This document shows positions 18,813-26,919 of a stretch of DNA of 64,000 nucleotides, one piece after another (position 1 is the first letter of the stretch; each line of letters begins with the position of its first letter). The stretch is from Chryseosolibacter histidinae (GTDB taxonomy: Bacteria > Bacteroidota > Bacteroidia > Cytophagales > Cyclobacteriaceae). The stretch is taken from the NCBI RefSeq assembly GCF_018598225.1, contig NZ_JAHESF010000016.1, positions 1 to 64,000 on the forward strand. Reading direction: 5' to 3'. Position numbers and translations under genes: made by a program. The notes beneath the pieces are model-generated. The model saw nothing but the letters and a program-made list of their open reading frames with translations, did no database searches and was not told the origin of the DNA.

Positions 18813-18826
18813 TTAATTTAGATTAA
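18813..18826 (-). promoter_or_regulatory. candidate metalloregulator operator before feoAB
   Basis: The sequence TTAATTTAGATTAA (plus strand) is a dyad matching its own reverse complement at 12 of 14 positions and ends 9 bp before the feoA ATG. TTA/TAA-armed dyads of this form resemble DtxR/IdeR-type iron boxes. Position before an iron-import operon makes regulation by iron likely, but no regulator of that class is in the window. Confidence 0.35.
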
Positions 18827-18913
18827 TTTTAAACAAGGCAAAGATAGACGCGGTTCCGGTGTGAAGCAATGATTTATCTCAGGAATGTGTTTGAGCCTGT
18901 AAACGGTGATTTG

Positions 18914-19072
18914 ATGCGAAAAAAGCCAAAAAAAGAGAAAACGGATCAGCAAAAACCAAAGCCTGAGGTTCCACCTTCAGATCCGAAACCTGTGGAAGCC
19001 ATTGAAGAAAATCCCTTCAACTTCGGTGGCCTCCCCGCCCGTGACCTGAAGAAGAACCTGGGATGCGGTTGA
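18914..19072 (+). CDS. small basic/proline-rich protein
   Basis: A 52-residue frame starting at the ATG at 18914: a Lys-rich start (MRKKPKKEKTDQQKPKPE), a Pro/Asp middle and the ending NPFNFGGLPARDLKKNLGCG. The conserved-looking tail, unlike random sequence, and the small size suggest a genuine short gene. An in-frame ATG at 18869 would add 15 residues, but the Lys-rich start is more natural. It diverges from feoA. Function unknown. Confidence 0.5.
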   Translation: MRKKPKKEKTDQQKPKPEVPPSDPKPVEAIEENPFNFGGLPARDLKKNLGCG

Positions 19073-19363
19073 GAGGAATGTGATGAAACAGGGTAAGATT
19101 TCTGCTCCATAGTTTCTTCGGAGTATGCCATTAAGCCGCAAACGTTGTAAACGAACCTAATACAGGGGCCGGTGGTTTGATTTAAATTTTTTTGAGAAAC
19201 ACACATCCGGCCGGCCTGCAATAAACGTATGTCTAAACACGAATTTTGTTTGTTTAGACCGGAGCCCATCCAACGCAAACAATGATGCTGACGCTAAAAC
19301 AACTGCAAAAGTGATTTTTGCCAGCGATAGTGGGCTTTTGTCTTGTTGGTAATTAATCGCTCA
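19073..19363. other. intergenic region with hairpin
   Basis: This 291-bp gap holds no credible gene. It contains a perfect 9-bp inverted repeat, GTCTAAACA (19231-19239) and TGTTTAGAC (19251-19259), around an 11-base AT-rich loop, just after a CCGGCCGGCC self-complementary stretch at about 19208. It could be a terminator-like or mobile-repeat hairpin; there is no U-tract directly after it. Confidence 0.4.
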
Positions 19364-19981
19364 ATGAAATCGAGTTCCCTTACCAGGAAATGGCTGGCTA
19401 TTGTTGTGCTCTGTTTGGCGTGTGTCGCCATTGCAGGCATTTTTTGGAGGCAGGAACTGAAGTACCTGACACCAACACCAATTCCGTCAGCCTATGTGGC
19501 CGTATCGGTGGGCGAAGATGTTGCATTGCCACCATCGCTGAGCCGCGGCCCTTCTTATTTCCTTCATTTTTACAATCCTGATTGCCCGTGTTCGAGGTTC
19601 AATGCAAAACATATCCAATCGCTCATCCGCAATTACCATGATAGCATCAGGTTTGTGATCGTGGTTCCACAACATGCTTCCGTGGCCGAGGCAAAAAGCA
19701 AGTTTGGCGACGACATGAATTATGTAAGCGATACGGAAGATCGTATTGCCAGATCGTGCGGGGTTTATTCCACGCCTCAGGCTGCCATCATCACTGCTTC
19801 CGGCAAATTGTATTACAGAGGAAATTACAACCGCTCGCGCTATTGCACTGCGCGCGCCACCAATTTTGCCGAGCTGTCACTGATCGCGCTCCTGAACAAA
19901 CAGCCTTCGCCTGTGTTTGATGTACTGGCAACACAATCGTATGGCTGTGAGCTGCCGGCGAATGAGATCGAATTCTTTTAA
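19364..19981 (+). CDS. membrane-anchored thioredoxin-fold protein (DUF6436-like)
   Basis: A 205-aa protein with one N-terminal hydrophobic segment (residues about 10-28) and a thioredoxin-like domain. The core reads YFLHFYNPDCPCSRFN near residue 75, where the active-site position holds CPC (Cys-Pro-Cys) instead of CxxC, and ends with the cis-Pro region CGVYSTPQAAII near 135. The altered motif suggests reductase or isomerase chemistry different from classical thioredoxin, or a structural role. It is probably anchored in the inner membrane and faces the periplasm. The ATG at 19364 is preferred over a TTG seven codons upstream. Confidence 0.65.
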   Translation: MKSSSLTRKWLAIVVLCLACVAIAGIFWRQELKYLTPTPIPSAYVAVSVGEDVALPPSLSRGPSYFLHFYNPDCPCSRFNAKHIQSLIRNYHDSIRFVIVVPQHASVAEAKSKFGDDMNYVSDTEDRIARSCGVYSTPQAAIITASGKLYYRGNYNRSRYCTARATNFAELSLIALLNKQPSPVFDVLATQSYGCELPANEIEFF

Positions 19982-20017
19982 ACAAACAGAGAATAAAGCT
20001 TTAATCAACGTTATAGT

Positions 20018-21823
20018 ATGGCTGTCAAGTTATCCGATCAGGAGATCGAGCAAGCATTTTACGATATTAACCGGTCGTCCAACCGGCTCATCGCTGTGGC
20101 CATTTGTCTGTACTTTGTTTTCGGACTCTTCCTGGCGCTCTTCTATAATACATTCCAGATAGCCCTTGTTGCCGGCGGCTCGTGTATGCTGGCATACTTC
20201 GCGGTGCGGGCAATGCTTCCCGATTCGAACCTTCATCAATATGTGATGAGCGCCATTTTCGGGATTTTTTCAGCGCAGTTCATTTATCAGATGCATGGCC
20301 TGTTCGAAATGCATTTTTTCTTTTTTGTTGGCTCGACCCTGCTGATCACCTTCCGTAACTGGAAACTGATCATTCCTTTGTTGTTGATCACGGTCATACA
20401 CCACGCCACATTTGCATGGCTGCAATACAACGGCATGAAAGAGATCTACTTCACCCAGCTTGCGTATATGGACCTTCAGGCTTTTCTCTTCCACGCTTTT
20501 CTGGCCGCAGTGATCATGGGGATCTGCGGGTACTGGGCATATGACCTGGAGCGAAGCACCTTAAGGGATGCCATAAACAATAATGTGCTGGCCCGGCAGC
20601 TTGCCAATGTAAAAACCAATATTGCTTTTGCCGAACAGATGAGCAAGGGCAACCTGACGGTAGACTACCAGGTGATGGATGATACCGATGAGCTGGGCAA
20701 ATCGTTGCTGGTAATGCAACAGAACCTGCGATCGGCAAATGAACGGGAGACGGAAGAGAAGTTCATTACCACAGGTATCAATGCGATCTCTGACATCATC
20801 AGGCAAAACACTACCGATGCACAGAGCCTGCATGACGAACTGATAAAAGGCCTTGTTAAGTATGGCAGGTTCAATCAGGGCGCCTTGTTCCTGTATGAAG
20901 AGACAGCGGACGAATCATATCTTCAGATGGCGGCATGTTATGTTTACGGTCGCAAAAAACATCTGAAGATGCAGGTGAGCCCCGGTGACGGTCTGGTGGG
21001 ACAATGTTTCCTCGAAAGAGATCCGATATACATTACTACAGTGCCCGCGGGGTATATACGGATCACGTCCGGTCTCGGCGAGGCAACACCTTCCTGCATC
21101 TTCCTGGTGCCTGTTAAAACACGCGACGAGGTTGTGGGTGTGATCGAGCTGGCCTCGTTCTCGAAGCTCAAGGAGCATGAAAAGGAGTTTGTTCAAAAGG
21201 CGGCAGAGAACATTGCGTCAGCCATTATATCGTCAAGGACAACAACCCGCATTCAAAAGCTTCTGGCGGAATCGCAGCAGCGCACGGAAGAGCTCAGATC
21301 GCAGGAGGAGGAAATGCGTCAGAATATGGAAGAGCTTACAGCAACGCAGGAAGAAATGCGACGAAAGTCTGTAGAAGCAGAGAACCACTTCAACGCCATT
21401 GAAGAAAGTGGCATTGCTTCGATCGAGTTTGACCTCGATGGAACTATTGTGACAGCCAACAGGCATTTCACTGAGTTGATGGGCTATCGGCTTGACGAGA
21501 TCAAGGGAAAGCATCATCGAATATTCGTCGATAAAGTGCTTGCTGCTTCGCAGGAGTACGCAGACTTCTGGTCGAACTTGCGGCAGGGCATTGCCCGTCC
21601 CGGCGAATATAAACGTGTGACAAAAACCGGCGCCCCTGTATTTATCAAAGGAAGCTACTCTATCATTCGCGATACAAACGGGAAACCTTTACGCGTTCTG
21701 AAGCTGGCAAGTGATATCACCGCGCTTAAGAAAAAGGAACAGGACCTGGAAGTAGCCCGCACGTTGCTCGAAAAATCAAAGCAGTCTCATGCTGTGATGG
21801 ACGGGGCTGCAGTCACCAGTTAG
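20018..21823 (+). CDS. membrane sensor with GAF and PAS domains, no output domain
   Basis: A 601-aa protein. Residues about 23-180 hold six or so hydrophobic helices. A HAMP-like linker (EQMSKGNLTVDYQVMDDTDELGKSL, near 210-235) leads to a GAF domain (about 255-405, with GDGLVGQCFLERDPIYIT and PVKTRDEVVGVIELAS). A long Glu/Gln coiled coil follows (410-460), then a PAS/PAC domain (about 465-585). After PAS only about 20 residues remain: no histidine kinase, GGDEF or methyl-accepting domain is seen. The stop overlaps the convergent neighbour by 4 bp, so there is no room for a lost downstream domain in this frame. Signalling through a partner protein is inferred. Confidence 0.8.
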   Translation: MAVKLSDQEIEQAFYDINRSSNRLIAVAICLYFVFGLFLALFYNTFQIALVAGGSCMLAYFAVRAMLPDSNLHQYVMSAIFGIFSAQFIYQMHGLFEMHFFFFVGSTLLITFRNWKLIIPLLLITVIHHATFAWLQYNGMKEIYFTQLAYMDLQAFLFHAFLAAVIMGICGYWAYDLERSTLRDAINNNVLARQLANVKTNIAFAEQMSKGNLTVDYQVMDDTDELGKSLLVMQQNLRSANERETEEKFITTGINAISDIIRQNTTDAQSLHDELIKGLVKYGRFNQGALFLYEETADESYLQMAACYVYGRKKHLKMQVSPGDGLVGQCFLERDPIYITTVPAGYIRITSGLGEATPSCIFLVPVKTRDEVVGVIELASFSKLKEHEKEFVQKAAENIASAIISSRTTTRIQKLLAESQQRTEELRSQEEEMRQNMEELTATQEEMRRKSVEAENHFNAIEESGIASIEFDLDGTIVTANRHFTELMGYRLDEIKGKHHRIFVDKVLAASQEYADFWSNLRQGIARPGEYKRVTKTGAPVFIKGSYSIIRDTNGKPLRVLKLASDITALKKKEQDLEVARTLLEKSKQSHAVMDGAAVTS

Positions 21824-22221
21824 TCGACCACTACTTCCGCAGGAGTGAAGTCTTCCTTCTTTTTCTTTTTCGTTTTTCTTTTTCGCGTTCCTGCATAGTA
21901 GCCGGCAAACGTCAGTATTGGATACAACGAAACCTTGATCAGTTCTATCAGGAACTGCTCCTTGCCAACGTAAAGACAAAACCCGATAAAGGTCAAAAAC
22001 AGTGTGATAAGCGCATCGGCGATATACGCTATCCTTGTATAGGTTTTTCTCCTTTCCTTTGGCCTTTCCTTGTCAAGCTCAGTCTCGATCTCCATGTACT
22101 TTGAAGACAAATCCCTATTGTGGTCAAGCTCTTTACCTTTGAGTTTGATGCTCTCAGCTTCATTTACAGCCTTCTGATGTTGTGTCTGTAAGAACTGATG
22201 AATAAGGGAATCTGACAACAA
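21820..22221 (-). CDS. small membrane protein of unknown function
   Basis: A 133-aa protein: a charged, Glu/Lys-rich helical N-terminal half (about 60 residues), two hydrophobic segments near residues 65-83 and 92-110, and a strongly basic tail (RKRKTKKKKKEDF). The start is uncertain; TTG at 22221 is the first option after an upstream stop, and no ATG occurs before residue 43. It converges on the PAS sensor gene with a 4-bp overlap. I do not recognise the family. Confidence 0.55.
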   Translation of the reverse strand: MLSDSLIHQFLQTQHQKAVNEAESIKLKGKELDHNRDLSSKYMEIETELDKERPKERRKTYTRIAYIADALITLFLTFIGFCLYVGKEQFLIELIKVSLYPILTFAGYYAGTRKRKTKKKKKEDFTPAEVVVD

Positions 22222-22273
22222 ACCTGACGATGAAGAAAGTATCTTTTTATCGGTCGTTGTGACTTCTCATTCA

Positions 22274-22540
22274 TCATTCAAAAACTACACGAACCTTTGC
22301 TTTGAAACCCGCGCCGAATTTTTGCGGAACAATAAATTTTGATTGTTTGATCCTTGACGGATGTTTGGAGGCAAGCTCAATAAATTGCTGGGGCGTTAAG
22401 TCTTTGACAACGAAGCTATCACTTTTTCCATGAAACAAACAAGCCTCTTTCACACACCAAATGCATTTTGATCAATAGCGGAAACTAAAGTTCCGACCTT
22501 GTTAACATCTTGCTTTCTGTGGTAGTGAACTGGACGCAAA
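22274..22540 (-). pseudogene. decayed gene fragment with a frameshift
   Basis: On the minus strand the 3' part reads as good protein for about 55 codons (KSDSFVVKDLTPQQFIEL, then KQSKFIVPQKFGAGFKAKVR, ending VVFE and TGA at 22274-22276), but no start exists in that frame. Just upstream, around 22450-22460, the adjacent frame continues protein-like sequence (KVGTLVSAIDQNAFGV) before a stop. The two halves fit one coding sequence broken by a frameshift. The family is not recognisable. The fragment fills the 326-bp gap between the small membrane protein and the TauE/SafE gene. Confidence 0.35.
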
Positions 22541-22547
22541 AAAAATC

Positions 22548-23459
22548 CTACAGCGCCATAATGGCCTTGAAAATAATGCGGATACTGATGAGGATCACCA
22601 TAACACCCACCAGGATCATCATGGTTTTTACAGGAAGCCTCCGTGAGAGGAAGGCTGCGATAGGTGCTGCGATCACACCACCCGCGATCAATCCGGCAAT
22701 AACATACCAGTGGCTTAGACCGATCACGGCGAAAAAAGTAATAGAGCTTGCCAGCGCTACAAAGAACTCGGCCAGGTTCACGGTGCCGATCGTATACCTG
22801 GGATGCCGCCCGCGTGCGATCAACGTAGACGATACGATCGGACCCCAGCCTCCGCCGCCGATAGAGTCCATAAAACCGCCAAAGGTCGCCAGGCGTGGAA
22901 TGTTGCCCGAGCTCACTTTCTTTTTCTTCTTCAATGCCTTGCGGATGATGATCACTCCCAGATAAAGCGTATACAACGCGATGACCGGTTTAATGATGTT
23001 GTTGTATTCTTCCAGCGATGATAAAACGAAAGCACCCGCGGCCGCACCGATGATGCCGGGAAGCAGCAGTGTTTTGAAAAGTTTCTTGTTCACGTTCTGA
23101 AATTTCAGGTGCATGAGCCCGGAAACACCGCTCGTGAAAATTTCAGAAGTATGAATACTGGCGCTCGCTGCGGCAGGAGGCACGCCGAAGCTCAGCAGAA
23201 AGGTGGATGCGCTCACACCATAGGCCATGCCCAACGCACCGTCGATCATTTGTGCGATGAATCCCGCCAGCATAAACAGGTAAAAATCTTCGTGCAGCAG
23301 GCTGAACCAGTAAGTCAGCGTATCGGCATAAAACACCGCTGTACTGATCATGAAGATAAGCGCGACAACCGAGAGCAACAGTGTAACAGGCAACCGCTTT
23401 ACAGCCGGCTGCTTGAGCCCGATAGGAGTTGCTATTGATTGAATTTGCTCTCTTTCCAC
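22548..23459 (-). CDS. TSUP family transporter (TauE/SafE-like)
   Basis: A 303-aa membrane protein with eight or nine hydrophobic segments, of the TauE/SafE family, which exports or imports sulfite, sulfoacetate or other organic anions. Typical features are GFIAQMIDGALGMAYGVSAS near residue 67 and the second-half repeat FGGFMDSIGGGGWGPIVSS near 190, both with the Gly-rich loop seen in the two family repeats. The start is a GTG at 23459. It has a second relative at 57817. The substrate cannot be read from sequence. A nested hairpin lies directly upstream. Confidence 0.85.
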   Translation of the reverse strand: MEREQIQSIATPIGLKQPAVKRLPVTLLLSVVALIFMISTAVFYADTLTYWFSLLHEDFYLFMLAGFIAQMIDGALGMAYGVSASTFLLSFGVPPAAASASIHTSEIFTSGVSGLMHLKFQNVNKKLFKTLLLPGIIGAAAGAFVLSSLEEYNNIIKPVIALYTLYLGVIIIRKALKKKKKVSSGNIPRLATFGGFMDSIGGGGWGPIVSSTLIARGRHPRYTIGTVNLAEFFVALASSITFFAVIGLSHWYVIAGLIAGGVIAAPIAAFLSRRLPVKTMMILVGVMVILISIRIIFKAIMAL

Positions 23460-23461
23460 AG

Positions 23462-23505
23462 AATACTCTTAAAGTCTACAGAAAATATAGACAAATATGA
23501 GTATT
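23462..23505. promoter_or_regulatory. nested inverted repeat between murF-alr and the TSUP gene
   Basis: Outer arms AATACTC (23462-23468) and GAGTATT (23499-23505) enclose inner arms GTCTA (23474-23478) and TAGAC (23488-23492). The structure lies 2 bp before the TSUP start codon and 22 bp after the murF-alr stop. It could be an operator for the TSUP gene or an intergenic transcript hairpin; no U-tract follows on the minus strand. Confidence 0.35.
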
Positions 23506-23527
23506 GAGGATGTCAAATCCAAACGCA

Positions 23528-25966
23528 TTAAATGCTTTCGGCTACAAACACCCTTTTTACACGTTCGCTGGTATTGGTAAGGATCTCGTAAGGAATGGTA
23601 TGAATGGAATCTGCAACCGTTTGAATGGGCAGTCCGCTTCCGAAAACGATCACTTCGTCGCCTTCTTTTACGTCAATGCCGGTAACGTCTACCATGGTCA
23701 TGTCCATGCACACATTGCCGATGACAGGTGCGAGCTGTCCCTGGATCATCACCTTGCCGGCGCCCCTGCTGAAGGCCCTGCTGAATCCGTCGGCATACCC
23801 GATGGCAATGGTGGCCAGCGTCAAAGGTTTCTCCGCTTTTCCACGTCTTCCATAACCGATGGTCTCACCCGTTTCAATCGACTTGACCTGCGATACCATG
23901 GTCTTTAATGTGGCCACTGGTTTCAGCCCCTCGGTCTTCTCCGTTGTAGGATCCACACCATAGAGCCCGATGCCGAGCCTTACCATATCCATCTGAAATT
24001 GAGGCAACCTGAGAATGCCCGGCGAGTTCAGGATGTGATAAACAGGTTTATAACCAAGTACCTGCGAGATCTTGTCAGCCGAGCGCAGAAACCGCTGCAC
24101 CTGTTCTTTCGAAAAATCGTCGTGGGTGGCTTCATCGGCGCCTGCCATGTGGCTGAAGATGGAAGCCACTTTTAGTCCTGGCTGCTCTTTGAGAATGCTA
24201 GTAAGCTTGTCGATATCGTTCTCTTCAAAACCCAGCCTGTGCATGCCTGTGTCCAGCTTGATGTGCACAGCGCAGCTTCGGCCCCGCAGAAAGCTCAGAA
24301 AACTTTGAAGGATCTTGAAGCTGTACAGCTCCGGCTCGAGCTTGTATTGCAGCAGCGTTCCAAAGCTTTCTTCGGACGGATTCATTACCATGATGGGCAG
24401 CGAGATATTATTTCTGCGGAGGTCGATACCTTCATCGGCGTAAGCCACACCCAGGTAATCTACCTTGTGATACTGAAGCAGGTTGGCGATCTCCGTGCTC
24501 CCGCTTCCGTACGCAAAAGCTTTCACCATCACCATGATCTTCGTCGAAGGCTTGAGCCGCGCCCTGAAAAAGTTCAGGTTGTGAACAATGGCGCCGAGGT
24601 CGATCTCCATCACCGTGCCGTGTACTTTTCGCTGGATGCGCTCCACGATTTTCTCGAACTGAAAAGCGCGTGCACCCTTTACCAGAATAACCTCCTGTTG
24701 AATGGAGTCCCAGTCGAACCGGTCTACGAACTCAGCGGTGGAGCTGTAGAATTGTGAGCCTTCGGGAAAATATTGTTGATGCGCAGACAGCACTTTGCCG
24801 ATACCAATGAACGCGTGAATGTTGTTCTTGGAGATCAGGGCACCGATCTGTTTTGCCAGGGCCTCATTTGAAAGGCCTGATTCAAGGATGTCGGAAAGGA
24901 TGACTCTCTTTTTATTTTTCTGATGCTGATTGGTGAGGAATTCAAGGCTGATCTGCAAGCCAGCCAGATCGTTGTTGTACGTATCATCGATCACCTGACT
25001 TTGGTTGATACCCTCTTTCAGCTCGAGTCGCATCGGTACCGACTGCAGCGACTGAATGCGCTCCTGGATCTCGTCGGCGCTGTACCCGAGATGAAAGAGC
25101 GTCGTTACGCAGTGAAAACAGTTCTCCACAGAAGCCTTGTCAGAGAACGGCAACGCCAGGGGAAAAGAAGTGCCTTTGAACGAGACCGTGAACTTGCCGT
25201 TTTGCTGCCGCACCTGTATACCCGCCGTTGAGGAGCTTCCCCAGCTTAGCGAAGGCAAGCCCGACCGTTGTATCGCCTCGTCTATCAGCGCGTGGTCTTT
25301 GCAGTAGATCACCGTTTTGCAGGTGGTGAAAAGCGCGAGCTTCTCCTTTACCTTTTCCTGTAGGGAAGAGAACCCTTCATCATGCGCGGAGCCGATGTTG
25401 GTGAAAATGCCGATGGTAGGTTGAATGATGCGCGCGAGGCGTTCCATTTCGCCCGTGGTGGAGATACCGGCTTCGAAGATCCCAAGCTCGTGATGTTTCT
25501 GGAGCTGCCATATGGAGAGCGGCACGCCCAGCTGTGAATTATAACTTCCTGGATTTTTCGCGATCTTATAATCTGGCGAGAGCAGCTGGAACAACCACTC
25601 TTTTACAATAGTCTTGCCGTTGCTGCCGGTGATGCCGATCACCGGCATGTGCAGGGCCGACCGGTGATAGGCCACGATAGCTTGTAATGCTTTGATTGAC
25701 GAGTCCGTTAGCAGGATGTTGGCGTCGTGATAACTGTCGGCGTGCGCCGGCTCGCGTTCAACCACGAAGTACCGGGCTCCCTTTTCGTACAGCTCATGGA
25801 TATACTGATGGCCATCGTGGTGCTCACCTTTGATGGCAAAAAAAACGGAATCGCTGGTACCGATAGCTTTGCGGCTATCTGTATGCAGCGATGAGATCTG
25901 CACATCTTTCGTAAAGCGCAGCATCCTGCCTCCGGTAATGGCTTCGAGCTGAGAGAACAGGATCAT
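23528..25966 (-). CDS. bifunctional MurF ligase / alanine racemase
   Basis: An 812-aa fusion, common in Bacteroidota. Residues 1-445 form UDP-N-acetylmuramoyl-tripeptide:D-Ala-D-Ala ligase with the ATP loop ITGSNGKTIVK near 105, KNPGSYNSQLGVPLS near 137 and IDDTYNNDLAGLQ near 318. From about residue 447 a PLP-dependent alanine racemase follows (MEIDLGAIVHNL, then MVKAFAYGSG with the PLP-binding Lys, CMDMTMVDVTG and the GYGRRG stretch near the catalytic Tyr region). The racemase supplies D-Ala for the dipeptide that the ligase adds to peptidoglycan precursors. Cytoplasmic. csaA lies 17 bp upstream on the same strand. Confidence 0.95.
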   Translation of the reverse strand: MILFSQLEAITGGRMLRFTKDVQISSLHTDSRKAIGTSDSVFFAIKGEHHDGHQYIHELYEKGARYFVVEREPAHADSYHDANILLTDSSIKALQAIVAYHRSALHMPVIGITGSNGKTIVKEWLFQLLSPDYKIAKNPGSYNSQLGVPLSIWQLQKHHELGIFEAGISTTGEMERLARIIQPTIGIFTNIGSAHDEGFSSLQEKVKEKLALFTTCKTVIYCKDHALIDEAIQRSGLPSLSWGSSSTAGIQVRQQNGKFTVSFKGTSFPLALPFSDKASVENCFHCVTTLFHLGYSADEIQERIQSLQSVPMRLELKEGINQSQVIDDTYNNDLAGLQISLEFLTNQHQKNKKRVILSDILESGLSNEALAKQIGALISKNNIHAFIGIGKVLSAHQQYFPEGSQFYSSTAEFVDRFDWDSIQQEVILVKGARAFQFEKIVERIQRKVHGTVMEIDLGAIVHNLNFFRARLKPSTKIMVMVKAFAYGSGSTEIANLLQYHKVDYLGVAYADEGIDLRRNNISLPIMVMNPSEESFGTLLQYKLEPELYSFKILQSFLSFLRGRSCAVHIKLDTGMHRLGFEENDIDKLTSILKEQPGLKVASIFSHMAGADEATHDDFSKEQVQRFLRSADKISQVLGYKPVYHILNSPGILRLPQFQMDMVRLGIGLYGVDPTTEKTEGLKPVATLKTMVSQVKSIETGETIGYGRRGKAEKPLTLATIAIGYADGFSRAFSRGAGKVMIQGQLAPVIGNVCMDMTMVDVTGIDVKEGDEVIVFGSGLPIQTVADSIHTIPYEILTNTSERVKRVFVAESI

Positions 25967-25983
25967 ATCAGAGTTTTATAATT

Positions 25984-26313
25984 TTAAAACAACCGCGCTC
26001 CATTGGGTACAGCCTTATCGACTGTGCACAGCACTACATTTTTCTCCGTGTCAGGGAAGCCCGTGACAAGCACCTCTGAAACAAAATTCGCGATCTGTTT
26101 CGGCGCAAAGTTCACCACACAAACTACCTGGCGCCCTACCAGTTCTTCAGGTTTATAATGAGCCGTGATCTGGGCACTCGATCTTTTGATGCCGAGCTCG
26201 CCCAGGTCTATCCAAACTTTCAGGGCAGGCTTCCGGGCCTCTGCAAAAGGCTCTGCCTTAACAATTGTGCCCGCCCGAATATCGATTTTCTCAAAATCTT
26301 CCCAGGTGATCAT
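25984..26313 (-). CDS. csaA: tRNA-binding domain protein CsaA
   Basis: A 109-aa protein consisting of one OB-fold tRNA-binding domain as in the C-terminus of methionyl-tRNA synthetase. Features: [17 protein letters not shown] at the start, [19 protein letters not shown] in the middle and [23 protein letters not shown] near residue 68. CsaA homologues act as export-related chaperones or tRNA binders. It precedes murF-alr by 17 bp and is probably co-transcribed. Confidence 0.92.
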   Translation of the reverse strand: MITWEDFEKIDIRAGTIVKAEPFAEARKPALKVWIDLGELGIKRSSAQITAHYKPEELVGRQVVCVVNFAPKQIANFVSEVLVTGFPDTEKNVVLCTVDKAVPNGARLF

Positions 26314-26487
26314 AGCGCTTAAAAGCTTGAAAATTACGTCAGAATCGCAAAAAATTAAAAATCTTCAAAATTCTGTCAAAGTCTTTGTAAACAGAAAAAA
26401 GTTTTTACCGTGGGCGATTCCGGCTTTATTTTGTACTTTTCTGGAAGCAAAATCAAAAGATTACCATTTGACCAGCTCCGGGAGCTC

Positions 26488-26865
26488 ATGAAAAACCGGT
26501 TTCACCATATCCTGATCCTTACCTGCATGGCCCTAGCAGCTTTTGCAACGGCTTCGTACGGACAAGACTCTGGCATTCCGGATTATGAAATGACAGACCA
26601 TGAGCGCGATAAAATGCTCTATTCACCCGGTGGTGAAGGAGAATTGCGCCCCCGGTACCCTGTAACCGTGAATAACGCCGCAAAAGATTCTGCCTCCGTG
26701 ATCAGGACCGTGCCCCCGCCGCCTGCCCGTATAAAATCCGAACCATCGTTGACCAAACCCACCGAAAAACAGCCGCCCCAGAAGCAGGACGATGATTCCG
26801 TGCTCTCCTTCAACTTTCTGTATTACATCATACAGAAATACAAATTGCAGGATATTATCGACTAG
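26488..26865 (+). CDS. secreted proline-rich hypothetical protein
   Basis: A 125-aa protein with a signal peptide (MKNRFHHI, hydrophobic core, likely cleavage after ATASYGQ) and a disordered Pro/Lys/Glu-rich middle (PPPPAR and TEKQPPQKQ). The ending FLYYIIQKYKLQDIID is a conserved-looking amphipathic helix. No domain is recognised. The ATG at 26488 is chosen because it starts the signal peptide; the upstream in-frame extension has no export features. The ZnuD-like receptor gene follows 54 bp later but has its own promoter candidate. Confidence 0.6.
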   Translation: MKNRFHHILILTCMALAAFATASYGQDSGIPDYEMTDHERDKMLYSPGGEGELRPRYPVTVNNAAKDSASVIRTVPPPPARIKSEPSLTKPTEKQPPQKQDDDSVLSFNFLYYIIQKYKLQDIID

Positions 26866-26889
26866 GCATTCCTTTTTATTTTACTTTGT

Positions 26890-26911
26890 TATATTTGCAA
26901 CGTTGTTGCAT
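26890..26911 (+). promoter_or_regulatory. promoter with overlapping palindromic operator
   Basis: TATATTTG (26890-26897) is an exact match to the Bacteroidota -7 element. Overlapping it is a dyad, TTGCAAC (26895-26901), GTT, GTTGCAT (26905-26911), whose inner 6-bp arms TGCAAC/GTTGCA are perfect. A repressor bound there would cover the promoter. The receptor ATG is 9 bp downstream, giving a very short leader. A metal-responsive Fur/Zur-type regulator is a natural candidate because the gene encodes a ZnuD-like receptor (inference). Confidence 0.5.
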
Positions 26912-26919
26912 TAAGTAAA

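Noticed and set aside
18946-19278. Minus-strand frame of 110 codons across the small-protein gene and the hairpin
   Set aside because: It has no recognisable pattern, runs through the hairpin, and overlaps the more protein-like plus-strand small gene.
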